Source of the DNA: Rhizomonospora bruguierae
Lineage (GTDB): Bacteria; Actinomycetota; Actinomycetes; Mycobacteriales; Micromonosporaceae
Length of the DNA: 64,000 bases
Reading direction: 5' to 3'
Assembly: GCF_018397995.1 (NCBI RefSeq)
Contig: NZ_BBQH01000012.1
Location: 14,144-78,143, forward strand
Positions 9,001 to 17,894 of the stretch are shown one piece after another. Each line of letters opens with the position of its first letter. Position 1 is the stretch's first letter. The notes under the pieces are model-generated. The model was not told the DNA's origin. It was given only the letters and a program-made list of their open reading frames with translations, and did not search any database. A program made the position numbers and the translations under genes.

Positions 9001-9016
9001 GTTACACAGACGTTAC
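9001..9016 (-). promoter_or_regulatory. GlnR-type box upstream of glnA2
   Basis: In the glnA2 direction the sequence reads GTAAC-N6-GTAAC (9016-9001), two half sites spaced by one DNA turn of 11 bp. That matches the general gTnAC/GnAAC a-site/b-site pattern described for actinobacterial GlnR. It lies 47 nt before the glnA2 start and 78 nt before the divergent gene at 9094. Two half sites only, so moderate support. Confidence 0.45.
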
Positions 9017-9093
9017 GCCATCCCGTACCGGCCGGCGGCGCAACCTGGGGCGCCCCGAGCACGTTGGTCATCAGCGGTGACGGGAGGGATGCG

Positions 9094-9858
9094 ATGGGGT
9101 GGCGAACCGGGCGCACGGTGCTGCGCGGCGTGGTACTGGGCGGGGCGTTGCTGGCGGCGTTGACGGTGGTCGGCGCGCTGGCCCGGGCTCCGCGCGGGCC
9201 GGCCGGGCCCGCCCTCGCGCCGCCGTCGCCGAGCCGATCCGGCCCGCTGACGGCGATCCAGCCGGAGTTGCGCGAGGCCCTGCTCACCGGGGCGGATCTG
9301 CCCGGGTACGAGCCGCAGCCGCAGCCGCGGCACACCGGCTCCGGCCCCGGGCAGCGCGTGTGGGAGCGCGACGTCGCGGGCTGCGCGGCGCTGGTCGAGC
9401 GGCCGTGGGAGGTGACCGGGGAGCCGGTCGGCGAGCGGACCGAGATCGGCGACGGGCGTGGCCTGCTGACCCAGACGGTCACGCTGCTGACCGGCCCGGA
9501 CCGGGAGGCGCCGGTCGGCCGGGTGGTCCGGACCGCGCGGGAGTGCCGGGAGTTCGCCGCCGAACTCGCGGACGGCGTGCCCGTCCCGGTACGCGCGAAC
9601 CCGGTGGCGGTCGACGACACCGCGGGCAGCGGCACCGGGTACGCGCTGCGGTTCGCCGGCGGCGGGCGGTACGGCTACGTCGTGGTGTTCCGGCTGGGCC
9701 CGATGTTGTCGGTGCTCCGCGGCCTGGGTACCCGGCCGGTGACGGACGCCGAGGTGGTCCGGACGCTGCGGCTGGCCACGGCGCGGCTGGGTGACGCGAC
9801 GCCCCCGAGGGGTACCCGGAGTGAGCGCGCACACTTGGTCGGTCCGGCCGCCCGGTGA
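9094..9858 (+). CDS. Membrane-anchored or secreted protein of unknown function
   Basis: A 254-aa protein, unrecognised. The ATG at 9094 is chosen because GGAGGG (9083-9088) sits 5 nt upstream. An Arg-containing N-terminus precedes one hydrophobic segment (VVLGGALLAALTVVGALA), then a Pro/Ser-rich linker, so it is either secreted or anchored with an extracellular domain of about 200 residues. Two cysteines (VAGCAALVE and TARECREFA) could form a disulfide. The pattern of an ADLPGYE segment followed by a beta-rich domain recalls actinobacterial sensor-like or PknH-extracellular-like lipoproteins, but this is only an impression. It precedes nadE by 32 nt and may share its transcript. Confidence 0.7.
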   Translation: MGWRTGRTVLRGVVLGGALLAALTVVGALARAPRGPAGPALAPPSPSRSGPLTAIQPELREALLTGADLPGYEPQPQPRHTGSGPGQRVWERDVAGCAALVERPWEVTGEPVGERTEIGDGRGLLTQTVTLLTGPDREAPVGRVVRTARECREFAAELADGVPVPVRANPVAVDDTAGSGTGYALRFAGGGRYGYVVVFRLGPMLSVLRGLGTRPVTDAEVVRTLRLATARLGDATPPRGTRSERAHLVGPAAR

Positions 9859-9890
9859 GCCCGCGCCCCCGGGTGGGGGAAGATGAGGGC

Positions 9891-11717
9891 ATGCCGACCC
9901 TGCGCCTCGCCCTCGCCCAGGTGGACCCGACCGTCGGTGACGTCGGCGGCAACGCCGCCATCGTCCGGGAGTGGGCCCGGGCGGCCGCCGACGCCGGGGC
10001 GCACCTGGTCGCCTTCCCGGAGATGACGCTGACCGGGTACCCGGTGGAGGACCTGGTCTTCCGGGAGTCGTTCGTGGCGGCGTCCCGGCACGGGCTGGGG
10101 GCGCTCGCCGCCGAACTGGCCGCGGACGGCCTCGGCGACCGGGTGGTCCTGGTGGGGTACCTGGACGCGGACGGTCCGGCCCGGGTCAGCGCCGACGCGC
10201 GGCCCGGCACCGGTCCGCGCAACGCGCTCGCCGCGCTGCACGGCGGCCGGGTGGTGGCCCGGTACTTCAAGCACCACCTGCCCAACTACGGCGTCTTCGA
10301 CGAGGACCGCTACTTCGTCCCGGGCGACACGCTGACGGTGGTGCGGGTCGGCGGGGTGGACGTGGCGATGACGATCTGCGAGGACCTGTGGCAGGCCGGC
10401 GGCCCGTTCGCGGTGGCCCGCGCGGCCGGCGCCGGCCTGGTCGTCAGCGTCAACGGCTCCCCGTACGAGCTGGAGAAGGACGACCTGCGGCTGCCGCTGG
10501 TCCAGCACCGGGCGGCGGAGGCCGGCGCGACGGTCGCGTACGTGAACCTGGTCGGCGGCCAGGACGAGCTGGTCTACGACGGTGACTCGATGGTCGTCAC
10601 CGCCGCGGGCGAGGTGCTGACCCGGGCGCCGCGGTTCGTGGAGCACCTCACGGTGCTGGACCTCGACCTCCCGGCGGCCGGCGAGCACCCCGCCGAGCAG
10701 GAGTTGGGCGAGATGCGGGTCCGTCGGGTGCGGATCAGCGGGGCGGCCGACCTGCCGCCGGTACCCCGGGCTCCGCTGCCCGAACCCGTCGTGGCCGAGC
10801 GCACCCCGGCGGAGGAGGAGGTCTGGCAGGCCCTGGTCCTCGGGCTGCGCGACTACGTGCGCAAGAACGGCTTCCCGTCCGTCGTGTTCGGCCTCTCCGG
10901 CGGCATCGACTCGTCGGTGGTCGCCGCGATCGCGGTGGACGCGCTGGGCCCGCAGCGGGTGGTCGGCGTCTCGATGCCCAGCCGGTACTCCTCCGAGCAC
11001 TCCCGGGACGACGCCGCCGACCTGGCCAAGCGCACCGGCCTGGACTACCGGGTCCAGGCGATCCAGCCGATCGTGGACGCGTTCCTGGCCGAGCTGGCCC
11101 TGTCCGGCCTGGCGCTGGAGAACATCCAGGCGCGGGTCCGCGGGGTGATCCTGATGGCGCTGTCCAACCAGGAGGGTCACCTGGTGCTGACCACCGGCAA
11201 CAAGACCGAGCTGGCGGTCGGCTACTCGACCCTCTACGGCGACTCGGTGGGCGGGTTCAACCCGATCAAGGACGTGCCGAAGACGATGGTCTGGCGGCTC
11301 GCGCTCTGGCGCAACGCCGCGGCCGGGGCACGCGGCGAGGAGCCGCCCATCCCGCGCAGCTCGATCACCAAGCCGCCCAGCGCCGAGTTGCGCCCCGGCC
11401 AGCTCGACTCGGACTCGCTGCCGGACTACGACCTGCTTGACGAGATCCTGGCCGGGTACGTGGAGGGTGACCGCGGCCGCGCCGAGCTGATCGAGGCCGG
11501 GCACGACCCGGCGGAGGTGGACCGGGTGGCGAAGATGGTGGACCGGGCCGAGTACAAGCGGCGCCAGGCCGCGCCCGGCCCCAAGATCACCATCAAGGCG
11601 TTCGGCCGGGACCGCCGGCTGCCGATCACCAACCGGTTCCGGGAACCCGAGGCGCCGCCGGAGGGCCGCAAGCGGCGACAGGCGGAGAGCGCTGTGAAAT
11701 CTTCCACTGAAGGCTGA
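9891..11717 (+). CDS. nadE: Glutamine-dependent NAD+ synthetase
   Basis: A 608-aa two-domain NadE that makes NAD+ from deamido-NAD+, ATP and glutamine, the last step of NAD synthesis. The N-terminal nitrilase-type glutaminase has Glu in FPEMTLTGYP, Lys in the FKHHLPNYGVFDE region and the nucleophile Cys in MTICEDLW. The C-terminal synthetase has the P-loop-like FGLSGGIDSSVVA and TTGNKTELAVGYSTLYGDS. The ATG at 9891 follows GATGAGGG. Length and both active sites are complete, so ammonia is channelled within one chain. The C-terminal 25 residues are basic (EGRKRRQ). Adjacent panB is also a coenzyme gene. Confidence 0.96.
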   Translation: MPTLRLALAQVDPTVGDVGGNAAIVREWARAAADAGAHLVAFPEMTLTGYPVEDLVFRESFVAASRHGLGALAAELAADGLGDRVVLVGYLDADGPARVSADARPGTGPRNALAALHGGRVVARYFKHHLPNYGVFDEDRYFVPGDTLTVVRVGGVDVAMTICEDLWQAGGPFAVARAAGAGLVVSVNGSPYELEKDDLRLPLVQHRAAEAGATVAYVNLVGGQDELVYDGDSMVVTAAGEVLTRAPRFVEHLTVLDLDLPAAGEHPAEQELGEMRVRRVRISGAADLPPVPRAPLPEPVVAERTPAEEEVWQALVLGLRDYVRKNGFPSVVFGLSGGIDSSVVAAIAVDALGPQRVVGVSMPSRYSSEHSRDDAADLAKRTGLDYRVQAIQPIVDAFLAELALSGLALENIQARVRGVILMALSNQEGHLVLTTGNKTELAVGYSTLYGDSVGGFNPIKDVPKTMVWRLALWRNAAAGARGEEPPIPRSSITKPPSAELRPGQLDSDSLPDYDLLDEILAGYVEGDRGRAELIEAGHDPAEVDRVAKMVDRAEYKRRQAAPGPKITIKAFGRDRRLPITNRFREPEAPPEGRKRRQAESAVKSSTEG

Positions 11718-11796
11718 CGGCGCCGCGGCGGCGGATGGCACCATCGGCCTTGACACCCCGGGGACCGCGGGCGCGGCCTCGAGGGGAGAGGAGACG

Positions 11797-12639
11797 ATGA
11801 TGTCCCAGGCAGAGGTGCCCAGCCTGTACGGCGGCGCCGCCAACCGGCGCGTGCGTACCCGCGACCTGATCGCCGCCAAGGAGCGCGGCGAGAAATGGCC
11901 GATGCTCACCTCGTACGACCAGTACACCGCCGCCGTCTTCGACCAGGCGGGCATCCCGGTCCTGCTGGTCGGCGACTCGGCCGCCAACAACGTGTTCGGG
12001 TACGAGACCACCGTGCCCGTCACCGCCGACGACCTGCTCCCGCTGGTGCGGGCGGTGGTGCGCGCCACCTCCCGCGCGCTGGTCATCGGGGACCTGCCCT
12101 TCGGCTCGTACGAGGAGGGTCCGGCCCAGGCGCTGCGCACCGCCGTCCGGTTCATGAAGGAGGGCGGCTGCCACGCGGTGAAGCTGGAGGGCGGCCGGCG
12201 CATCGCCGCCCAGATCGAGGCCATCACCGGCGCCGGCATCCCGGTCTTCGCGCACGTCGGGTTCACCCCGCAGCGCGAGTTCGGCATCGGCGGGTACCGG
12301 GTGCAGGGCCGCGGCGACGCCGCCGAGGAGGTCGTGGCGGACGCCCACGCGGTGTACGAGGCGGGCGCGTCGGCGATCGTGCTGGAGATGGTGACCGGCG
12401 ACGTGGCCAAGCGCATCACCAACGACCTGCCGGTGCCCACGGTCGGCATCGGCGCCGGGCCGGACACCGACGCGCAGGTGCTCGTCTGGCAGGACATGGC
12501 GGGCCTGCGTACCGGCAAGACGCCGCGCTTCGTCAAGCGGTACGCGGACCTGGCCGGCGCGCTGACGGAGGCCACGCGCCGGTTCGCGGAGGAGGTCCGG
12601 GGCGGCCAGTTCCCCGCCGAGGAGCACACCTTCCGCTGA
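11797..12639 (+). CDS. panB: 3-methyl-2-oxobutanoate hydroxymethyltransferase
   Basis: A 280-aa PanB, first committed step of pantothenate synthesis (2-oxoisovalerate plus methylene-THF to ketopantoate). Diagnostic blocks are MLTSYDQYTAAVFDQAGIPV, LLVGDSAANNVFGYE with the metal-binding Asp, DLPFGSYEE, and VKLEGG. The C-terminal part (DDAQVLVWQDM-like region and FVKRYADL) is complete. The ATG follows GGGGAGAGGAGACG. It ends 9 nt from the convergent npdG stop, so the two 3' ends nearly touch and read-through is possible. No other pan gene lies in the window. Confidence 0.96.
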   Translation: MMSQAEVPSLYGGAANRRVRTRDLIAAKERGEKWPMLTSYDQYTAAVFDQAGIPVLLVGDSAANNVFGYETTVPVTADDLLPLVRAVVRATSRALVIGDLPFGSYEEGPAQALRTAVRFMKEGGCHAVKLEGGRRIAAQIEAITGAGIPVFAHVGFTPQREFGIGGYRVQGRGDAAEEVVADAHAVYEAGASAIVLEMVTGDVAKRITNDLPVPTVGIGAGPDTDAQVLVWQDMAGLRTGKTPRFVKRYADLAGALTEATRRFAEEVRGGQFPAEEHTFR

Positions 12640-12648
12640 CCCGCCGGG

Positions 12649-13317
12649 TCACACGTCGGTGATGCGCACCCCCGCGTGCGCCCGGTACCGGCGGTTGATC
12701 GCGATCAGGTTCGCGGTGAACGCCTCCACCTGGTGGGCGTTGCGCAGCCGGCCGCCGTAGATGCCCCGGACCCCGGGGATGCGGCCGGCGAGCGCCTGCA
12801 CGGTCTCGGTGGCCGCCCGGTCGTCGCCCAGCACCAGCACGTCCAGGTGCATCTCGTCGACGGCCGGGTCGGCCAGCAGCGGCGCGCTGACGTGGTGGAA
12901 GGCGGCGCAGACGCGCGCCTCCGGCAGGATCGCGGCGGCCTGCTGCGCCGCGCTGCCCTCCTCGACCGGCAGCGGGTACGGGCCCTGCTTGTCGAAGCCG
13001 AGCGGGTTCACGCAGTCCACGACGATCTTGCCGGCGAGCGGCTCGCGGAGGCTCGCCAGCAGGTCGCCGTGCCCCTCCCAGGGGACCGCGACGATCACCA
13101 CGTCGGCGCCGGCCGCCACCCACGGGTTGGCCCCACCGCGTGGCGTCGCCCGCACGCCCGGCAGCTTCGCCAGCTCCTCGGCGGCCTGCTGGCCCTTCTC
13201 CTCGGTCCGCGAGCCGACGAGGACGGGCACGCCCGCGCGGGCGAACCGGTACGCCAACCCCCGCCCCTGGTCGCCGGTGCCGCCCAGGATGCCGACCGTG
13301 ATGCTCTGCTCCGCCAT
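12649..13317 (-). CDS. npdG: F420-dependent NADP+ reductase (NADPH-dependent F420 reductase)
   Basis: A 222-aa oxidoreductase that moves hydride between NADPH and coenzyme F420. The N-terminus has the NADP-binding turn VGILGGTGDQGRGLAYRFA, followed by GSRTEEKGQQAAEEL as expected for a 2'-phosphate site. VVIVAVPWEGH, VVDCVNPLGF and AAFHHVSA are characteristic NpdG segments. It implies that the host makes F420, which is general in this group. The ATG at 13317 is preceded by CAGGAT 6 nt upstream, a weak leaderless signal. Single gene, convergent with panB. Confidence 0.93.
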   Translation of the reverse strand: MAEQSITVGILGGTGDQGRGLAYRFARAGVPVLVGSRTEEKGQQAAEELAKLPGVRATPRGGANPWVAAGADVVIVAVPWEGHGDLLASLREPLAGKIVVDCVNPLGFDKQGPYPLPVEEGSAAQQAAAILPEARVCAAFHHVSAPLLADPAVDEMHLDVLVLGDDRAATETVQALAGRIPGVRGIYGGRLRNAHQVEAFTANLIAINRRYRAHAGVRITDV

Positions 13318-13391
13318 CCCGCCATCCTGTCAAACCTGGCGGCTCGGGGCCCCGGTACCGCCGCGGCCGGCGGCTGCCGGAGGTGCGGCCG

Positions 13392-14813
13392 TCAGGGGTG
13401 GCGGAAGAGGACGTGGCGGCGCTTCGGGTCGGCCTCGGCGAGGCGGACCGGCACCCGCTCACCCACCGGTAGCTCGCCCTCGCACCGGGCCCGCACCGCC
13501 GGCTCGTCGAGGGCGACCGTCCCGCGGGGCTGCCGGGTGGCGGCGCGGCGCGGCGCGTCCACGTCGATCACGGCGGCGTCGAAGGTCTCGCCGACCCGGC
13601 CCGCCAGCAGCACCGCCTCCGCCAGGTCCACGGCGCCCCGCTCGGCGGCGCCGGCCACCCGCCCGGTCGCCGTCATCACCTCCGGCAGCCCGGCCAGCGC
13701 GGCACGGGCCCATTCGGGTACCTCGGCGCCGGCGTGCAGCGCGAGGCAGACCTCGGTGGCGTACCGGTCGGCCAACCGGCGCAGCGGGGCCGTGACGTGC
13801 GCGTAGGGGGCGCCGACGCCCGCGTGCCCGGTGCGCTCCGGCGGCGCGCCGTCGAACGGCGTGTACCCGGCGCCGCGCAGCAACTCGGCCGCCTGGTCCA
13901 GGAAGGCGGCGCCGCGCGGGTCCCCGGGGTCCACTTCGGCCACCACCTCGCCGACCCGGGCCCCCGCCGGCCAGGAGACGCCCAGCGCCACCGCCGCGGC
14001 GCGCAGTCGCGCCACCGCGTCGACCGGCGGCGCCGGCATGGTCCGCAGCAGCCCGACGCGCCCGGCCAGCATGATCTCCCCGGCCGCCATGCCGGTCAGC
14101 AGCGAGATCTGGGCATTGAACTCCTCGACCGGCGCGGTGCTGCGCAGCACGAGCCGCCAGCCGCCCCCGTTCACCGGCGCGACCTCCTGCTCCGGCGTCG
14201 GCAGGTTGATGGCGCCCCGGTCCAGGCCCCGGCGCACGAGCAGGCGCCCGATCTCGGGCAGCAGCGCCACCGGCTCCGGCGCGGTGCCGGACTCCAGCGC
14301 GGCCTGCACGCCCGCGTAGTCCAGCTTGGCCCGGCTGCGGACCCGGGCCCGTTCCAGGCGCACCGCGACGGTCGCGCCGTCGGCGTCCAGGTCGATGGTC
14401 CAGAGCACGGCGGCGCGGTCGCCGTCGGGCAGGAGGCTGGCCGCGCCCTCGCTCAGCGCCGGCGGGTGCAGCGGCACGTTGCCGTCCGGCAGGTACACCG
14501 TCTGCCCGCGGCGCCAGGTCTCCCGCGCCAGCGCGCCGTCCGGGCGCACGTACGCCGCCACGTCGGCGATGGCGTAACACACGCGGAACCCGCCGCCCGC
14601 GCGCCGGCGCAGGCACATCGCCTGGTCCAGGTCGCGCGAGGACGGCGGGTCGATCGTCACCAGGTCCAGATCGGTCCGGTCGGTACCGGGCGGCGGCGCA
14701 CCGGCCGCCTCCTCGGCCTCGCGCTGCGCCGCGGGCGGGAACCGCTCGGGCAGTTCCAGCTCACGGCGCAGCGCACCGAAGTCGATGCGGGGCGCTCGGA
14801 CGCGTCGGGTCAC
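13392..14813 (-). CDS. RNB-domain exoribonuclease (RNase II/R family)
   Basis: A 473-aa protein made almost only of the RNB catalytic domain, which degrades RNA 3' to 5'. The metal-binding motif DPPSSRDLDQA occupies residues 55-65 with Asp55, Asp61 and Asp63. YAIADVAAYV and LYLPDGNVPLHP-like segments follow as in the family, and APYAHVTAPLRRLADRY is the conserved RNB block near residue 340. It is shorter than RNase R (about 800 aa), lacking N-terminal cold-shock domains, as do most actinobacterial homologues. The GTG at 14813 has TAAGAA 6 nt upstream and no ribosome site, which fits a leaderless start. Confidence 0.9.
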   Translation of the reverse strand: MTRRVRAPRIDFGALRRELELPERFPPAAQREAEEAAGAPPPGTDRTDLDLVTIDPPSSRDLDQAMCLRRRAGGGFRVCYAIADVAAYVRPDGALARETWRRGQTVYLPDGNVPLHPPALSEGAASLLPDGDRAAVLWTIDLDADGATVAVRLERARVRSRAKLDYAGVQAALESGTAPEPVALLPEIGRLLVRRGLDRGAINLPTPEQEVAPVNGGGWRLVLRSTAPVEEFNAQISLLTGMAAGEIMLAGRVGLLRTMPAPPVDAVARLRAAAVALGVSWPAGARVGEVVAEVDPGDPRGAAFLDQAAELLRGAGYTPFDGAPPERTGHAGVGAPYAHVTAPLRRLADRYATEVCLALHAGAEVPEWARAALAGLPEVMTATGRVAGAAERGAVDLAEAVLLAGRVGETFDAAVIDVDAPRRAATRQPRGTVALDEPAVRARCEGELPVGERVPVRLAEADPKRRHVLFRHP

Positions 14814-14836
14814 GCGTCATTCTTACCCCGCCCGCC

Positions 14837-16909
14837 TCAGGAGGCCCTGGCCGCCTTCCGCGCCGCCTTGGTGGCGGACTTGGTGGCGGCGCTCTTCTTC
14901 GCCGGCGCGGTCTTGGCCGCCTTCTTCGCGGCGGCCTTCTTCGCCGGTGCCGCCTTCGTCGACTTGGCCGGGGCCGCCTTCTTGGCCGCCGCGGTCCGCG
15001 TCGCCGCCTTCGTCGCCGTCGTGGCGCCGGTGCGCTTGGCGACCGTGGTCTTCTTCGCGGCCGCCTTCCGCGCGGTGGTGCTCTTGGCGGCGGTGGTCTT
15101 CTTCGCCGTCGCCTTGGCCGCCGTCTTCTTGGCGGTGGCCTTCGTCGCCGCCGCGGACTTCTTGGCGGCCGTGCTCCGGGCGCCGGCGCTCTTGGCGGCC
15201 ACGCTCTTCGACGGGGTCGCCTTCTTCGCCGTCACCTTCTTGGCGGCGCCCTTCGTCGGCGTCGCCTTGGTGGCGGCCGTCTTGCGGGTGGTGGCCTTCT
15301 TGGCCGGCGCCGTCTTCTTGGCGCCCGCCGCCTTGCGGGCCGTCGACTTCGCCGCCGACGGCCGCGAGGTCGTCGACTTGGTGGACCGGGCGGTACCCGT
15401 CGCCGCGGTCACGGTCTTCTTCACCGGCGCCTGCGCCGCCACGCTGGACCGCGCCGCTGCCTTCCGCCCGGCGGCCTTCGTGGCCGGCTTGGTCGCCGCC
15501 TTCTTCGCCGCCGGCCGCGTGCTCGACGCCCGCGTACCGGTCGCCTTCGCCGCGGTACCCCGAGTCGCCGCGGCCTTCTTCGCCGCCGGCCGCCCGGCCG
15601 CCTTGCTCCCGGCGGCCTTCGTCGCCGACTTGCTCGCGGTCGCCTTCGACGCGGCCTTGCTCGCCGTCGCCTTCGACGCGGCCTTCGACGCAGCAGCCTT
15701 CGACGCAGCGGCCTTGGTCGCCGTCGCCTTCGACGCAGTCTTGCTCGCGGCGGCCTTGCTCGCAGCAGCCTTCGACGCAGCAGCCTTCGAGGCGGCCTTG
15801 CTCGCGGCGGCCTTCGACGCCGTCGCCGTTGACGCAGCCTTCGACGAGGCAGCCTTGGTCGCAGCCGCCTTGGCGGCAGCCTTGCTCGCGGCGGCCTTGC
15901 TCGCCGCCGCCTTCGACGCGGCCTTCGACGCGGCAGCCTTGGTCTCAGTGGCCTTCGACGCGGCCTTGCTCGCCGCGGCCTTCGTCGCGGCCTTCGTCGC
16001 GGCAGCCTTGCTCGCGGCCGCCTTCGACGCCGTCGCCTTCGACGCGGCCTTCGACGCGGTGGCCTTGCTCGCGGCCGCCTTCGAGGCGGCCTTCGTCGCG
16101 GTGGCCTTGGTCGCCGTCGCCGTCGCGGCGGCCTTCGACGCGGCCTTGGCCGGCGCGGTGGCCTTGCTCGCCGCGGCCGGGCGACCCGTGGTCTTGCCCG
16201 CGGCCTTGCCGGCCGCCTTCCCCGCGGCCTTCGCGGCGGCCGTGCGGGTGGTCGCGGCCGGGCGCGTGGCGCTGGCCCGGCCCGCCGAGCGGGTCGCGGT
16301 CGCCGGGCCGGTCGCCTTGCCGGCGGCGCTCTTCGCCGCCCGCGCCGTCGTGCCCCGCGCCGCCGACGTGCCGCCCGTCTTGCCGCGCGCAACGGCGGTC
16401 TCGCGAGCCGCACCCGTCGCGGCCGCCCGCGCGGAGGTGCGCTTGGCGCTCGTTGCCTTCGCGACGGCAGCCCGGCCGCTGACCGCCCGCTCGCCCGTGC
16501 CCGCGGCCGCGGCCTTCGCCGCCGTCTTGGTCACCGCCGTCTTGGCAGCGGCGGTCTTCGCGGCGGCGATCTTCGTGGCCGCCGTCTTCGTGGCCGCGGC
16601 CCTCGTCGCCGTCTTCGTCGCCGGGGTCGTGCGGGTGCCGGCGGCGCGGCGCCTGGCGGTTGCCGGCTTGCTGCCCGCGGCGCCGGATTCCACGCCGGCC
16701 CTGTCGTTGTCATCCCCCGGGGTGACGGCGTTCTCCACGGACCCGGTCCCGTTCAGCACCGCACCCGCGACGCTCTTGACCGCGTCGATGGAATCGCTCG
16801 CGGAACCGTTCGCGGAACCGTTCGGCGGCATGGCGAGGTCGGCCGGGGCGGCTTCGGTGGCCGGGCGTCTGCCGGCCGGTTCGGTGGTGGGCCACTCGGT
16901 TGCGGCCAT
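14837..16909 (-). CDS. Lys/Ala-rich histone H1-like repeat protein
   Basis: A 690-aa very basic low-complexity protein. Residues 1-75 are mixed and acidic (contain a GDDNDRAG stretch). The rest is Ala, Lys, Thr and Ser: roughly residues 240-423 (plus-strand 15640-16190) are tandem A-A-S-K-A / A-T-K-A units, while the C-terminus shifts to PAKKAA-type units like bacterial and eukaryotic H1 tails. Such proteins coat DNA or RNA through their lysines and are disordered. No HU fold is present, unlike mycobacterial HupB, which has such a tail after an HU domain. The ATG has an ideal AGGAGG site 9 nt upstream, so translation is strong. The DNA repeats are prone to length change. Confidence 0.8.
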   Translation of the reverse strand: MAATEWPTTEPAGRRPATEAAPADLAMPPNGSANGSASDSIDAVKSVAGAVLNGTGSVENAVTPGDDNDRAGVESGAAGSKPATARRRAAGTRTTPATKTATRAAATKTAATKIAAAKTAAAKTAVTKTAAKAAAAGTGERAVSGRAAVAKATSAKRTSARAAATGAARETAVARGKTGGTSAARGTTARAAKSAAGKATGPATATRSAGRASATRPAATTRTAAAKAAGKAAGKAAGKTTGRPAAASKATAPAKAASKAAATATATKATATKAASKAAASKATASKAASKATASKAAASKAAATKAATKAAASKAASKATETKAAASKAASKAAASKAAASKAAAKAAATKAASSKAASTATASKAAASKAASKAAASKAAASKAAASKTASKATATKAAASKAAASKAASKATASKAASKATASKSATKAAGSKAAGRPAAKKAAATRGTAAKATGTRASSTRPAAKKAATKPATKAAGRKAAARSSVAAQAPVKKTVTAATGTARSTKSTTSRPSAAKSTARKAAGAKKTAPAKKATTRKTAATKATPTKGAAKKVTAKKATPSKSVAAKSAGARSTAAKKSAAATKATAKKTAAKATAKKTTAAKSTTARKAAAKKTTVAKRTGATTATKAATRTAAAKKAAPAKSTKAAPAKKAAAKKAAKTAPAKKSAATKSATKAARKAARAS

Positions 16910-17065
16910 GGTCGTTTCCTCCTAGGAATGGGTGGGGCACTGTCCCCTTTGGTAATTCGGTGATCCGTCGGTGCCGGTCGGCCCCCTCGGCACGCGCCCC
17001 GTCCGCGCCTTCGGAGGGGAAAACGAGCCGGCACCACGGATGGCGACGCTTCGCGCTGCGGCGGG

Positions 17066-17266
17066 CTAGTCGGTCTCCCCTTCCCAGCGGGCGTCCTCCG
17101 CGTCCCAGGCGACGTTGCGCTCCTGGACACGACTGAGCGCGCCCTCGGCCTCGGCGGCTGACGCGTACGGCCCCATGCGGTCCGTGGCCGGGCACGCATC
17201 GGCGTCCGTCTCCACGCGAGAGTGGCGCACGCACCAGTAGTACCGCCCACCGCCTTCGCTACTCAT
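17066..17266 (-). CDS. Small conserved-looking protein with a CxxH-type start
   Basis: A 66-aa protein of unknown function. The ATG at 17266 begins MSSEGGGRYYWCVRHSRVET; a longer frame from 17302 adds only unlikely sequence. It contains YYWCVRH, ADACPATDRMGPY and a C-terminal helix rich in Glu and Ala (SAAEAEGALSRVQERN). Short actinobacterial proteins of this kind (aromatic strand, two Cys, GPY-turn, then an acidic helix) are frequent near household genes. The Cys/His positions could hold a metal, but only two Cys are present. No ribosome site is evident. It lies upstream of the histone-like gene on the same strand. Confidence 0.6.
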   Translation of the reverse strand: MSSEGGGRYYWCVRHSRVETDADACPATDRMGPYASAAEAEGALSRVQERNVAWDAEDARWEGETD

Positions 17267-17702
17267 GCCATCACTGTGCACCGCAAACGGCACATCCGCC
17301 ACCGATTCGCGCGAAACTCACAACCGCTTCCACAGTAGACGGGCAGCGCCGGAGCATTGGGTGGGGTACGCTTTGCGGCCCGCAACCCTTATCGGCAAAG
17401 GAATTTACCGCTGTCAGGGCCCATTAGGGGCTCCGGCGAGGGCCGCGCGGAAGCCTGCCGAAAAAGCCGGGGCGGCGTTCACCCGAAAGGCCAACGTCGG
17501 ACCGGGCCGCACCGCGTGCCACACCGCTGGAGCCGTGAACCGGCACGCGCCAAGCCAGGGCGGGATCAGGGCGCCGGTGGCCATCGCGCGAGCCAACGCG
17601 GCATGGTTCATCGCCAGCGGGATGATGCGCACGCGGCGCCGTTCCCCGTCCCGATCGCGGCGGTTGACCGCGCTCGGCGGCCCGGCCGCGCAACGCCTTC
17701 GC

Positions 17703-17846
17703 CGCGCAGCAGCGCCGCTGTCTCCCGCCCACACAACACCTCTACCGCGCAGCAGCGCCGCCGCCTTCGTCCCACACAACACCTCCAACGCGGAACAGCG
17801 CCGCCGCCTCCGTCCCACACAACACCTCCAACGCGGAACAGCGCCG
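17703..17846. repeat. 43-bp tandem repeat, about 3.3 copies
   Basis: Units start at 17703, 17746 and 17789, with a partial unit at 17832-17846. Each holds CAGCGCCGC followed by CCCACACAACACCTC. Units 2 and 3 differ at only a few sites. The period is not a multiple of three, so the array is not a coding repeat. It lies in the 628-nt space between the small gene at 17266 and the 3' end of the lysozyme gene. The rest of that space (17267-17702) shows no supported gene. Confidence 0.75.
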
Positions 17847-17894
17847 TGGCCGGCCCGGAGCGAGTCCGGACCGGCCACGGGAGATGACGCGGGA

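Noticed and set aside
9675-12629. Long minus-strand frame opposite nadE and panB
   Set aside because: Antisense shadow of two clearly recognised genes; no family features.
17703-17846. Possible CRISPR array
   Set aside because: The units are contiguous tandem repeats without unique spacers, and no cas genes are present.
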